The translations under genes and the position numbers were made by a program. The notes below the pieces were generated by a model, which ran no database searches, was not told the origin of the DNA, and saw only the letters and a list, made by a program, of their open reading frames with translations. From Billgrantia aerodenitrificans (GTDB lineage: Bacteria; Pseudomonadota; Gammaproteobacteria; Pseudomonadales; Halomonadaceae), in the NCBI RefSeq assembly GCF_021404405.1, contig NZ_JABFTV010000012.1, forward strand, positions 62,001 through 126,000: a stretch of 64,000 nt of DNA, given 5' to 3'. Position 1 is the stretch's first letter, and the number at the start of each line of letters is the position of its first letter. This document shows, in pieces, positions 48,954 through 57,493 of this stretch.

Positions 48954-50650
48954 TGTCCGAGCGTATTGCCTGGCGCCTGCCCCGGGTCAACGGGGCTGGC
49001 GTCATCATGCTGCTGACGGCGATGGCCCTGTTGCTGCTGGTGGGGTTGCCGCTCCTCTACGTGTTACTGCAGGCCATCTTCCCCGGCTGGTCGCGTGGCG
49101 AGCTAAACGGTGCCTTCACCCTTTTCGTTCCCTTGCTCTCCGATCCGGCACTGCTCGGGCTGCTGGGCAATACCCTGCGCCTGGGTCTAGCCGTGGTGGT
49201 CGTCTGCGCCCTGCTGGCCATTCCCCTGGGTGCACTGAGAGCTTTGACCCGGGTACCCGGGGGTGCCTCCTGGGACCTGATCTTCCTGATTCCTTTCATG
49301 ATCCCACCCTATATCGCGGCACTCTCCTGGATGCTGACGCTGCAGCCTCGGGGCTATGCCGAGCAGCTCACTGGGCTTTCCGGTGGCGCATTTCTGTTTT
49401 CGTTCTCCGGCATCGTCTTCGTGATGGTGCTCAACGTCTTTCCGGTGGTCTACTTCGCCGTGTCGCGCACCATGATGAGTGTCGGCGGTCGCTATGCCGC
49501 CGCGGCCCGGGTCAGCGGCGCCGGCCCCTGGCGCGCCTTCTGGCGCATCACGCTGCCGCTATCCACCCCTGGCATCGCGGCCAGTCTGCTGCTGGTTTTC
49601 GCCCTGACCATCGAGGAATTCGGGACACCGGCGACGCTGGGCGCGCAAGCTGGCTACAAGGTTCTGGTCACCGGCATTCATGAGCGCTTCTCCGACTGGC
49701 CCATCGATATCCCAGGGGCGGCAGTGTTGTCGCTGCTTCTGGTGATGCTGGCCATGGCCGCCTTCTACCTGCAGCACTGGCTGGTGACACGACGCTCCTT
49801 CGTCAGCCAGACAGGCAAGCCTGCCGCCCCGGAAAGCATCGAGCTCGGACTCTGGCGCTGGCCGGTGCTGGCGCTCTTCGGACTGGTCGGACTGATCTCG
49901 GTGGGCGTGCCGATCCTTGCCGTGCTGGCCACCGCCTTCACCGGCACCCTCTCCGGCGGACTGACCCTGGAGAACGTTTCACTGCGCCACTTCGAGGCAT
50001 TGCTGGCCAACCGCGGCGGTGCGCTGCAGGCACTTTCCACCAGCCTGGGCCTGGCCATCGGTGCCGCCATACTCACCGGCATACTAGGGGCTCTCGTCGG
50101 CTATCTGGTGGTACGCGCACAACTGCGCGGCAAGGGCCTACTCGACCTGCTCTCGCTACTGCCCAATACCATGCCCGGCATCGTGGTCGCGGTGGGCTTG
50201 ATCCTGGCCTGGAACCAAGCCTGGTGGCCGATTCAGATCTACAATACCGGTGCCATGCTGCTCCTCGCCTACGCCTGCCTGTTGCTTCCCTATCCGGTGC
50301 GCTACGCCTCGGCGGCCTTCCGCCAGATGGGCGAAAGTCTGGAAGCCGCCGCGCGTGTCTGCGGCGCTGGTTTCTTTACCGCCTTCCGACGCATCCTGCT
50401 GCCCGCCCTGGCACCGAGTTTGATCGTCTCCATGCTACTGGTCTTCGCCATTGCGTCACGTGAACTGGTCGCATCACTGATGGTGGCCCCCGCCGGCATG
50501 CGCACGGTCTCGACCTTCGTCTTCGGTCAGTTCGAGCAGGGCTCTCCTGGAGTCGGCATGGCGATGAGTGCCGTGGCGATCTTCACCACCACGGCGCTGC
50601 TGGTGGCGCTGACCGTATTCAGCCGCAAGCGTCTGCCGATTGCCGGTTGA
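48953..50650 (+). CDS. Fused double-domain ABC permease, iron(III)/2-aminoethylphosphonate type
   Basis: A 565-residue permease with two permease units in one chain, as in PhnU2 or FbpB. Each unit ends in an EAA loop: AAARVSGAGPWRAFWRITLPL (first) and AAARVCGAGFFTAFRRILLPA (second). About 12 membrane helices are expected. The start ATG overlaps the previous stop (TGATG). Length and order ATPase, binding protein, permease are consistent with a full importer. A histidine-phosphatase gene follows after 67 bases. Confidence 0.9.
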   Translation: MSERIAWRLPRVNGAGVIMLLTAMALLLLVGLPLLYVLLQAIFPGWSRGELNGAFTLFVPLLSDPALLGLLGNTLRLGLAVVVVCALLAIPLGALRALTRVPGGASWDLIFLIPFMIPPYIAALSWMLTLQPRGYAEQLTGLSGGAFLFSFSGIVFVMVLNVFPVVYFAVSRTMMSVGGRYAAAARVSGAGPWRAFWRITLPLSTPGIAASLLLVFALTIEEFGTPATLGAQAGYKVLVTGIHERFSDWPIDIPGAAVLSLLLVMLAMAAFYLQHWLVTRRSFVSQTGKPAAPESIELGLWRWPVLALFGLVGLISVGVPILAVLATAFTGTLSGGLTLENVSLRHFEALLANRGGALQALSTSLGLAIGAAILTGILGALVGYLVVRAQLRGKGLLDLLSLLPNTMPGIVVAVGLILAWNQAWWPIQIYNTGAMLLLAYACLLLPYPVRYASAAFRQMGESLEAAARVCGAGFFTAFRRILLPALAPSLIVSMLLVFAIASRELVASLMVAPAGMRTVSTFVFGQFEQGSPGVGMAMSAVAIFTTTALLVALTVFSRKRLPIAG

Positions 50651-50717
50651 GGCGAGCGGCAGGTCCGGTCGCTGAGGCATGGCAACAGAAAAGATTCGCT
50701 ATCAGGAGTGGATGGTC

Positions 50718-51320
50718 ATGCCGCAACCATTGAGCAGTTCAATCGTGTATCTGATCCGTCACGGCCAAACGACAGGAGACATCGAGAAGAGATTTGGGGG
50801 CGCCTACGACGACTACCTGACCGATCTCGGTAAAGAGCAGAGCCGCAACGTAGCGCAGGCATTACAAGATTCACCATTGGAGATCGTCTACTCGAGCTCC
50901 CTCAACCGCGCGTTGGAAACGGCAGACATCATTGCGGATTGTCTTGACGTGCCACGTGGTGTCCTCCCGGAGTTCAGGGAATGCAATCGTTACGGCATCC
51001 TGTCAGGCATGACCAAGCATGAGGCGCTACAGCATCACCCACAAGAAGTCGCCAAGCTAAAAGACCCGGCGGGCACTGTCACGGGCGCAGAATCTTATCG
51101 CGACTTCAGACAGCGGGTGACGGCTGCTTTCGAAAGACTATTTACCGACGGCGCGCAAGGAGAGATAGCCTTAGTGACTCATGGAGGCGTATTTCGTCTA
51201 TTGTTCCGCGACATCCTGGGACTCGGAGAAGCATCTGTCGGCGACTGTGCCCGGATAAAATTATGGGTTGGGCAAAAAGGAATACGCGTGATCGAACAAC
51301 ATGGAATCAACATGAAGTGA
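50718..51320 (+). CDS. Histidine phosphatase family protein
   Basis: A 200-residue histidine (phosphoglycerate mutase-like) phosphatase. The phospho-accepting His is in YLIRHGQTTGD (RHG at 14-16). The second His is in LVTHGGVFRLLF, and the acid in EFRECNRYGILSG. Substrate is unknown; phosphate esters released from imported compounds are a guess. Codons are clearly more A+T-ending (ATA, TTA, AAA) than neighbours, a sign of separate acquisition. ATG 50718 is chosen for AGGAG nine bases before; ATG 50679 or 50712 are possible. Confidence 0.87.
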   Translation: MPQPLSSSIVYLIRHGQTTGDIEKRFGGAYDDYLTDLGKEQSRNVAQALQDSPLEIVYSSSLNRALETADIIADCLDVPRGVLPEFRECNRYGILSGMTKHEALQHHPQEVAKLKDPAGTVTGAESYRDFRQRVTAAFERLFTDGAQGEIALVTHGGVFRLLFRDILGLGEASVGDCARIKLWVGQKGIRVIEQHGINMK

Positions 51321-51383
51321 GGCGATGTCTCTCCTGCCGCTCCCGCACCAATCAGAGGGACCCGCGGCCAAACCCCATATGCA

Positions 51384-51401
51384 CTGTCACCGTTTCATCA
51401 T
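51384..51401 (+). promoter_or_regulatory. PhoB-box-like site before the glycosyltransferase/PAP2 pair
   Basis: CTGTCAC (51384-51390) fits CTGTMAY fully. After CGTT comes TCATCAT (51395-51401), which fits at 4 of 7. The 11-bp phase is right. It is about 70 bp before the glycosyltransferase start. Confidence 0.4.
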
Positions 51402-51470
51402 GTACGCGCCCCCTAGTCGTAACATGACACGGGCATCCTCGGAAACAAGCTCCCCGGCAGCGAGGATGCC

Positions 51471-52634
51471 ATGCGAATATGTCTTGTCAGTGAGACCTGG
51501 GCACCGGAAATCAACGGCGTCGCCCACACCCTGGCGCAGCTGAGTCTCGAACTGCAGGCGCGCGGCATGGCACTGCAGCTCATCCGCCCGCAGCCGGCAA
51601 ACGGTAGCGCTTCAGAACTCACCCCGGGCATGCAGGCCGAGCTGCGAGTGCCAGGCATGGCGATTCCTGGCTACCGTGCCGTGCGCATCGGCATGCCGGC
51701 CGGCCGCCGCATCCAGCGCCTGTGGCAGGTTCAGCGCCCCGACGTGGTGTACCTGGCCACGCAAGGGCCGCTGGGCTGGTCGGCACGGCATGCGGCCAAA
51801 CGCCTGGGTATCCCGCTGGTGGCCGGCTGGCATACGAATTTCGATCATTACTGCGGCGATTACGGCGTACCCTGGCTCGCCCCGCTGCTGATGCGTGGGC
51901 TGCGCCACTTTCACAACGGCTGCCAGGCCAACCTGGTACCCACCCGACAGCAGGCTAATGACTTGGCCGGCCATGGCTTCGAGCGTCTGGAAGTGATGGG
52001 GCGCGGCATCGACCAGGAGCGCTTCTCACCCGGGCTACGCTGCGCCGAGCTGCGCCGCAGCTGGGGGGTCGATGAGCACAGCCCGGTGGCGCTGCACGTC
52101 GGCCGCCTTGCGGCCGAGAAGAATCTCACGCTGCTGCGCGAAACGCTCCACGTCATGCGCAGCGCCCGCCCCGACATGGCGCAGGTGATCGTCGGCGACG
52201 GCCCGGCACGGCGCTCCCTGGAGAAGGCGTTGCCGGAGGTGCATTTCACCGGCTTCATCTCACCCGAAGACCTGGCCCGTCACTACGCCAGCGCCGACAT
52301 GTTCCTGTTCCCCTCGCTCTCCGAGACCTGGGGCAACGTGGTACCGGAAGCCATGGCTAGCGGCCTGGCAGTGGTGGCCTATCGCCACGCTGCCGCCGCC
52401 GAGCTGATCGACAGCGGCGTTAATGGCGTGACGGTGACCGCCGGCGACGCCGAGGCGTTTCGCGATGCCGCCGTGGCGCTGTGCCAGCAACCCGCCCGCT
52501 ACGCTCAGATGGGCCGTGCTGCGCAATTGCGCAGCCAGACCTGCCGCTGGCCCGCCATTGCCGACAAGTTCTTGTCCGTCTTACAACAGGCCCGGGAGAT
52601 AGACCATGAGACCACGCGCCCCTGCCGTATTTGA
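51471..52634 (+). CDS. GT4-family glycosyltransferase
   Basis: A 387-residue GT-B glycosyltransferase. It starts RICLVSETWAPEINGVAHTL and has the nucleotide-sugar part VALHVGRLAAEKNL and the GT4 signature SLSETWGNVVPEAMASGLAVVAY (E-x7-E). It resembles bacterial alpha-mannosyl/glucosyl transferases of the MgtA, SQD2 and glycolipid type. Acceptor unknown; a diacylglycerol or a polyprenyl lipid is plausible because a lipid-phosphatase gene overlaps its end by 29 bases. Confidence 0.88.
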   Translation: MRICLVSETWAPEINGVAHTLAQLSLELQARGMALQLIRPQPANGSASELTPGMQAELRVPGMAIPGYRAVRIGMPAGRRIQRLWQVQRPDVVYLATQGPLGWSARHAAKRLGIPLVAGWHTNFDHYCGDYGVPWLAPLLMRGLRHFHNGCQANLVPTRQQANDLAGHGFERLEVMGRGIDQERFSPGLRCAELRRSWGVDEHSPVALHVGRLAAEKNLTLLRETLHVMRSARPDMAQVIVGDGPARRSLEKALPEVHFTGFISPEDLARHYASADMFLFPSLSETWGNVVPEAMASGLAVVAYRHAAAAELIDSGVNGVTVTAGDAEAFRDAAVALCQQPARYAQMGRAAQLRSQTCRWPAIADKFLSVLQQAREIDHETTRPCRI

Positions 52635-53148
52635 TCGCCTCGACCTGTTGGAGTGGCGGCTGTGCCAGCGCTTCGCCAACCTCAGCCTGTACACGCCTTG
52701 GCTGGCCACCCTGCGCCTGGCCAGCCGCCTGGGCGACTGGCCACTGTGGGTGGCATTGATCGCCGCCCAGCCGTGGCTCCAGCCCGAGGCGGGGCTCGCC
52801 TTCTTCCTGCAGTACGCCGTGACAGGGCTCGTCGCCATCCTGATCTATCGCCTGATCAAGACGCGCCTCTGCCGGGAGCGCCCCTTCATCACCTTCGTCA
52901 ACCTGATCCAGTGCGGCGAACCGGCCCGCGACCGCTACAGCTTTCCCAGCGGGCACACCATGCACGCGGTGATGTTCTGCGTGATGACGGCGGCCCATGC
53001 GCCCTGGCTGCTGCCATTGCTGGTACCGCTGGCGGCACTGATCGCCCTCTCGCGGGTCGGCCTGGGCCTGCACTACTTCAGCGATGTCGCCGCCGGCGCT
53101 GCCATTGGCTATGCCTTCGGCCTGACGAGTCTCTATCTGGCGGGTTGA
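52606..53148 (+). CDS. PAP2-family membrane phosphatase
   Basis: A 180-residue integral membrane protein with the three phosphatase motifs of the PAP2 superfamily: KTRLCRERPF, FPSGHTMH and SRVGLGLHYFSDV. Such enzymes remove phosphate from phosphatidic acid, phosphatidylglycerol phosphate or undecaprenyl diphosphate. It overlaps the glycosyltransferase and may act in the same lipid pathway. ATG 52606 has CCGGGAG in front. Confidence 0.9.
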   Translation: MRPRAPAVFDRLDLLEWRLCQRFANLSLYTPWLATLRLASRLGDWPLWVALIAAQPWLQPEAGLAFFLQYAVTGLVAILIYRLIKTRLCRERPFITFVNLIQCGEPARDRYSFPSGHTMHAVMFCVMTAAHAPWLLPLLVPLAALIALSRVGLGLHYFSDVAAGAAIGYAFGLTSLYLAG

Positions 53149-53163
53149 GTCGCATTCATGAGG

Positions 53164-53181
53164 ACGTCACCCAACCGTAAC
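53164..53181 (+). promoter_or_regulatory. PhoB-box-like site before phnD2
   Basis: ACGTCAC (53164-53170) and CCGTAAC (53175-53181) have the 11-bp phase and fit CTGTMAY at 5 and 6 of 7 positions. A third GTAAT lies 22 bp further (53199), also in phase. It is about 85 bp before the start. Confidence 0.4.
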
Positions 53182-53266
53182 GCGATGGACCGCAAGTCGT
53201 AATGCCAAGACAGCAGGATGGCAGCCGTAACAGTTCGCTACCTTTCCGCAAAACAGGTGATCGACA

Positions 53267-54232
53267 ATGCTGTCCCAACGTTTCTCCCCTCTGCTGCTGC
53301 GTACCGCCGTTGCCGGCGTCCTGACCACCATGGCGTTTCAGGCCAGCGCCGACCTCTCCTCGCGCTACACCGATGCCGATGGCGACATGGTCGCCGATAT
53401 CCCCAGCGATGAGTCCCGCTGGGTCGATCCCAGCACGCTGGTGTTCGCCTACACCCCGGTGGAAGACCCGGCCGTCTATGCCGACGTCTGGGCCGACTTC
53501 CTCGACCACCTGGGCGAAGCGACCGGCAAGCGGGTGCAGTTCTTCCCGGTGCAGTCCAACGCCGCCCAGCAGGAGGCACTGCGTGCCGGCCGTCTACACG
53601 TGGCCGGCTTTAACACCGGCGGCGTGCCGGTGGCGGTGAACTGCGGCGGCTTCCGTCCCTTCGCCATCATGGCCGCCGAGGACGGTAGCTACGGCTACGA
53701 GATGGAGATCATCACCCACCCGGACAGCGGCATCGAAAGCATGCAGGACCTGGCCGGTCGTCAGTTGGCGTTCACCTCGCCCACCTCAAACTCTGGTTTC
53801 CGCGCCCCCTCGGCACTGCTGCGCAGCGAGTACGGCATGGAGGCCGACGAAGACTTCGAAACCGCCTTCTCCGGCTCGCATGACAACTCCATCCTCGGCG
53901 TGATCAACCGTGACTACGACGCCGCCGCCATTGCCAACTCGGTCGCCCACCGCATGCTGGCCCGCGGTGTGATCAACGAAGGCGACTACGAGGTCATCTA
54001 CACCTCCGAGACCTTCCCCACCACCGCCTACGGCATTGCCCACAACCTGAAGCCGGAACTCCAGGAGCAGATCCAGGAGGCCTTCTTCAGCTACGACTGG
54101 TCCGGCACGCCGCTGGAAGCCGAGTTCGCCAACTCCGGGGAAGCTCAGTTCATTCCCATCACCTATGAAGAGCACTGGTCGGTGATCCGCACCATCGCCG
54201 ACGCCAATGGCGTCACCTACGACTGCGACTGA
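53267..54232 (+). CDS. phnD: Phosphonate/phosphite/phosphate-type binding protein (second set)
   Basis: A 321-residue periplasmic protein with signal peptide (to about FQASA) and PhnD-family features: DPSTLVFAYTPVEDPAVYADVW, TGKRVQFFPVQSNAAQQEALRAGRLHVAGFNTGG, DSGIESMQDLAGRQLAFTSPTSNSGF. The SPTSNSG motif is a ligand-binding loop found in phosphonate/phosphite binders. It is distant from the first PhnD of the window, so the two probably take different ligands. It heads a full operon with ATPase, two permeases and a phosphatase. Confidence 0.9.
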   Translation: MLSQRFSPLLLRTAVAGVLTTMAFQASADLSSRYTDADGDMVADIPSDESRWVDPSTLVFAYTPVEDPAVYADVWADFLDHLGEATGKRVQFFPVQSNAAQQEALRAGRLHVAGFNTGGVPVAVNCGGFRPFAIMAAEDGSYGYEMEIITHPDSGIESMQDLAGRQLAFTSPTSNSGFRAPSALLRSEYGMEADEDFETAFSGSHDNSILGVINRDYDAAAIANSVAHRMLARGVINEGDYEVIYTSETFPTTAYGIAHNLKPELQEQIQEAFFSYDWSGTPLEAEFANSGEAQFIPITYEEHWSVIRTIADANGVTYDCD

Positions 54233-54324
54233 TGCGGGAGCGGCTGCGCACCGCAGCCTGACACCACAAGAGCGGCCGGGGAAACGCCCCGGCTGCTCCG
54301 TGCATGAAAGAAGGGAGCTGCACC

Positions 54325-55158
54325 ATGCTGACTCTATCCCAGGTCACCAAGCGCTACCCCACAGGGGACCGCGCTCTGACCGACATCGACCTGACCCTGC
54401 CACGCGGCCAGGTCATGGCGCTGATCGGCCCCTCCGGAGCCGGCAAGAGCACGCTGATTCGCTGCGTCAATCGTCTGGTGGAACCCACCAGCGGCAGCAT
54501 CCGCCTGGAGGACACCGAGCTGACCCGACTCTCCGGCGCGGCGCTGCGCCGGGCACGCCGCTCCATGGCCATGATCTTCCAGGAGTACGCTCTGGTGGAT
54601 CGCCTCACGGTGATGGAGAACGTACTCTCGGGACGGCTCGGCTACGTCGGCTTCTGGCGCAGCTTCACGCGTCGCTACCCACAGGAAGACATTGCCGAAG
54701 CCTTCCGCCTGCTCGACCGGGTCGGCCTGCCGCACGCCATGGACAAGCGTGCCGACGCACTCTCCGGTGGCCAGCGCCAGCGGGTGGGTATCGCCCGGGC
54801 CCTGATCCAGAGCCCGCGCCTGCTGCTGGTGGACGAGCCCACTGCGAGCCTCGACCCCAAGACCTCGCGTCAGATCATGCGCCTGATCCGCGAGCTGTGT
54901 GCCGAGCGCAATCTGGCCGCCATCATCAACATTCACGATGTGGCTCTCGCCCAGCAGTTCGCCGATCGCATCGTTGGCCTGCGTGCCGGCGAGATCGTCT
55001 TCGACGGTAAGCCCAATGAGCTGGACGCGGAGACCCTCACGACCATCTATGGCGAGGAGGAGTGGGATACCCGAGTTCAGGACGACATCGGCGAGAGCAC
55101 ACCGCCGCGTGAGGTACCGGCTTCCCGACTCACGCTGGCCAGTGGTGGCGCCTCATGA
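54325..55158 (+). CDS. phnC: Phosphonate-type ABC transporter ATPase (second set)
   Basis: A 277-residue ABC ATPase: Walker A GPSGAGKST, Q-loop IFQEYALVDRLTVMENVLSGRLG, signature LSGGQRQR, Walker B LLLVDEPTASLDP, switch NIHDVALAQQFADR. This is the PhnC type with the long VMENVL loop. I use ATG 54325 (GGGAG in front) and not ATG 54304. Its stop overlaps the first permease start. Confidence 0.93.
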   Translation: MLTLSQVTKRYPTGDRALTDIDLTLPRGQVMALIGPSGAGKSTLIRCVNRLVEPTSGSIRLEDTELTRLSGAALRRARRSMAMIFQEYALVDRLTVMENVLSGRLGYVGFWRSFTRRYPQEDIAEAFRLLDRVGLPHAMDKRADALSGGQRQRVGIARALIQSPRLLLVDEPTASLDPKTSRQIMRLIRELCAERNLAAIINIHDVALAQQFADRIVGLRAGEIVFDGKPNELDAETLTTIYGEEEWDTRVQDDIGESTPPREVPASRLTLASGGAS

Positions 55159-55964
55159 GCCGCCAGGCAAAGGCCCAGGCAGGCCAGTGGCGACGGCTGC
55201 CGCTGATCGAGAACCCCAAGTTGCGTTGGGGATTGGTCGTGGGCCTTGCCGTCTACCTGGTACTGGCACTGGCCTCGGTGGAGGTCAACTGGACTCGGGT
55301 CGCCGAGGGCGCCGGTCGCGGGCTGAACTTCCTGGCCGCTTTCACCCAGCCTGATTTCATCAGCCGCCGCGGCGACATCATCAATGGCATTCTCGAAAGC
55401 CTGACCATGACCGTCACCTCGACGGTGATCGGCGTGGCCCTATCGATCCCGGTGGGACTTGGCGCTGCGCGCAACATCGCACCCTGGCCCATCTACTACC
55501 TGTGCCGCGGCATCATCACCGTGTCGCGTACCTTCCAGGAGATCATCATCGCCATTCTGTTCGTGGTGATGTTCGGCTTCGGCCCCCTGGCCGGCATGAT
55601 CACGCTGGCCTTCGCCACCATCGGTTTCATGGCCAAGCTGCTGGCCGAGGATATCGAGGATCTGGACTGGCGTCAGGTCGAGGCGGTTCGCGCCACCGGG
55701 GCCAACTGGTGGCAGACCATGAACCACGCCGTACAACCCCAGGTGATGCCGCGCCTGATCGGGCTCTCGATGTACCGCCTGGACATCAACTTTCGCGAAT
55801 CGGCGGTGATCGGCATCGTCGGGGCGGGCGGCATCGGCGCCACCCTCAATACCTCGATCAGCCGCTACGAGTACGACACCTCGGCGGCAATACTCTTGAT
55901 CATCATCGCCATCGTGCTGTTGTGTGAGTACAGCTCGAGCTACATCCGCCGCTGGACCCAATGA
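55155..55964 (+). CDS. phnE: Phosphonate-type ABC transporter permease, first
   Basis: A 269-residue permease with one N-terminal helix (about 28-45) and five more. Family regions: ARNIAPWPIYYLCRGIITVSRTFQEIIIAILF, AEDIEDLDWRQVEAVRATGANWWQTMNHAV (EAA loop) and AVIGIVGAGGIGATLNTSI. It probably forms a heterodimer with the next gene product. Confidence 0.93.
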   Translation: MSRQAKAQAGQWRRLPLIENPKLRWGLVVGLAVYLVLALASVEVNWTRVAEGAGRGLNFLAAFTQPDFISRRGDIINGILESLTMTVTSTVIGVALSIPVGLGAARNIAPWPIYYLCRGIITVSRTFQEIIIAILFVVMFGFGPLAGMITLAFATIGFMAKLLAEDIEDLDWRQVEAVRATGANWWQTMNHAVQPQVMPRLIGLSMYRLDINFRESAVIGIVGAGGIGATLNTSISRYEYDTSAAILLIIIAIVLLCEYSSSYIRRWTQ

Positions 55965-56016
55965 TGCGATGGCGGTGTGCGCGCCGCCCATTGTCTTTGT
56001 CTGAAAGGATTGACAC

Positions 56017-56832
56017 ATGCCCGTCTCGACGACTCCGCAGGGCACGCCCATCTGGCACCTGCGCACCACCCGCGCCCAGTGGCTGGGCTATCTTGGCTGG
56101 CTGGCCGGCGCCTGCCTATTCTTGCTGTGCTGGAAGGTGATCTCCGACAATACCATGTGGGTCTTCGTCGAGGACGCCGGCCGCCAGGGCAGCGATCTCA
56201 TCAGCCGCATGCTGCCGCCACAGTGGAGCTACGCCCACCGGCTGTGGAAGCCGATGTGGGATACCCTAAACATCGCCACTCTGGGTACGCTGCTGGGCAT
56301 CGCCATGGCCTTCCCGGTGGCCTTCCTGGCGGCCCGTAACACCTCACCGCACCCGCTGGTGCGCAGCGCCGCCTTGCTGATCATCGTCTCGTCGCGCTCC
56401 ATCAACTCGCTGATCTGGGCCATGCTGCTGGTGACCATTCTCGGTCCTGGGGTGCTGGCCGGCATCATCGCCATCGCCCTGCGCTCCATCGGTTTCATCG
56501 GCAAGCTGCTTTACGAGGCCATCGAGGAGATCCACCCCACCCCGGTCGAGGCGATCAGCGCCACCGGCGCCGGACGCATGCAGGTGATGAGCTACGGCGT
56601 GCTGCCTCAGGTCATGCCTGCCTTTGCCGGCATCAGCGTCTATCGTTGGGACATCAACATCCGGGAATCCACGGTGCTGGGCCTGGTGGGCGCCGGCGGC
56701 ATCGGGCTACAGCTCAACGCCGCCATCAACAGCCTGGCCTGGAATCAGGTCAGCGTCATCTTCGTGATGATCTTCGTCACCGTACTCGCCTCGGAGTGGA
56801 TCTCCGCCCGGGTGCGCCACGCCATCATCTGA
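56017..56832 (+). CDS. phnE: Phosphonate-type ABC transporter permease, second
   Basis: A 271-residue permease like the previous: ARNTSPHPLVRSAALLIIVSSRSINSLIWAMLL, YEAIEEIHPTPVEAISATGAGRMQVMSYGVLPQ (EAA loop) and TVLGLVGAGGIGLQLNAAI. AAGGA lies nine bases before the ATG. The phnDCEE arrangement is complete. The histidine-phosphatase gene follows after 22 bases. Confidence 0.93.
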   Translation: MPVSTTPQGTPIWHLRTTRAQWLGYLGWLAGACLFLLCWKVISDNTMWVFVEDAGRQGSDLISRMLPPQWSYAHRLWKPMWDTLNIATLGTLLGIAMAFPVAFLAARNTSPHPLVRSAALLIIVSSRSINSLIWAMLLVTILGPGVLAGIIAIALRSIGFIGKLLYEAIEEIHPTPVEAISATGAGRMQVMSYGVLPQVMPAFAGISVYRWDINIRESTVLGLVGAGGIGLQLNAAINSLAWNQVSVIFVMIFVTVLASEWISARVRHAII

Positions 56833-56854
56833 CCGCCGCGACAGGAAACCGACC

Positions 56855-57487
56855 ATGCGCTTTACCAATGCCGAGGTGATCACTCTCGACCTAATTCGTC
56901 ACGGTGAGCCGGTGGGCGGCCGCATGCTGCGCGGCACCACCGACCATCCCTTGAGCGAACGGGGCTGGCAGCAGATGCAGACTGCCATCAACGACCTGCT
57001 GATCGATGGAAATCCGCCGTGGGACGCCATCGTTACCTCGCCGCTCTCCCGCTGTCGTGAGTTCTCCCTATGGCTGGGTGAGCAATACGACCTGCCGGTG
57101 ACGATAGAGCCAGCACTCGCCGAGATGGACCTTGGAGACTGGGAGGGCAAGACCCACGCCGAAGTGCGTGCCCTTGAAAAGGAGACGGATCGCCAGGCCG
57201 CCCTGTGGGCCGACCCCAGCCAGACGTCGCCACCTGGTGGAGAAAGCGTCGAGGCTTTCGACAAGCGAGTGGGCGTGGCCTGGCAGGGGCTGCTGGAAAC
57301 GCCAACTGGCAGCCACTTGCTGGTGGTATGCCATCTGTTCGTGACCAATGCCGTACTGCGCCAGGTACTCGAGCAGCCGCTCTCGCGCATCCTGGCCTTC
57401 GACCTACCCTATGCCGCTAGCTGCCGTATTCGCCATGAGCGCCATGCGCTGGGCGAGACCAGCCTGGTGGAGTGGATCGGGCGGTAA
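56855..57487 (+). CDS. Histidine phosphatase family protein (second)
   Basis: A 210-residue phosphatase of the phosphoglycerate-mutase-like superfamily. RHG is in LDLIRHGEPVGGRML; the acid is in EMDLGDWEGKTHAEV (as in CobC/alpha-ribazole phosphatase-like members); the second His is in VCHLFVTNAVLRQ, where SHGG is usual. Substrate unknown. It ends the phnDCEE operon, so a link between the imported compound and a cytosolic phosphate ester is likely. Base composition is like its neighbours, unlike the first phosphatase. Confidence 0.88.
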   Translation: MRFTNAEVITLDLIRHGEPVGGRMLRGTTDHPLSERGWQQMQTAINDLLIDGNPPWDAIVTSPLSRCREFSLWLGEQYDLPVTIEPALAEMDLGDWEGKTHAEVRALEKETDRQAALWADPSQTSPPGGESVEAFDKRVGVAWQGLLETPTGSHLLVVCHLFVTNAVLRQVLEQPLSRILAFDLPYAASCRIRHERHALGETSLVEWIGR

Positions 57488-57493
57488 CGCCCT

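Noticed and set aside
46843..50650. Iron(III) uptake system FbpABC
   Set aside because: The order is ATPase first, there is a Pho-type promoter and not a Fur-like site that I can see, and the binding protein lacks the adjacent Tyr pair used for iron. It remains a possibility but not my first choice.
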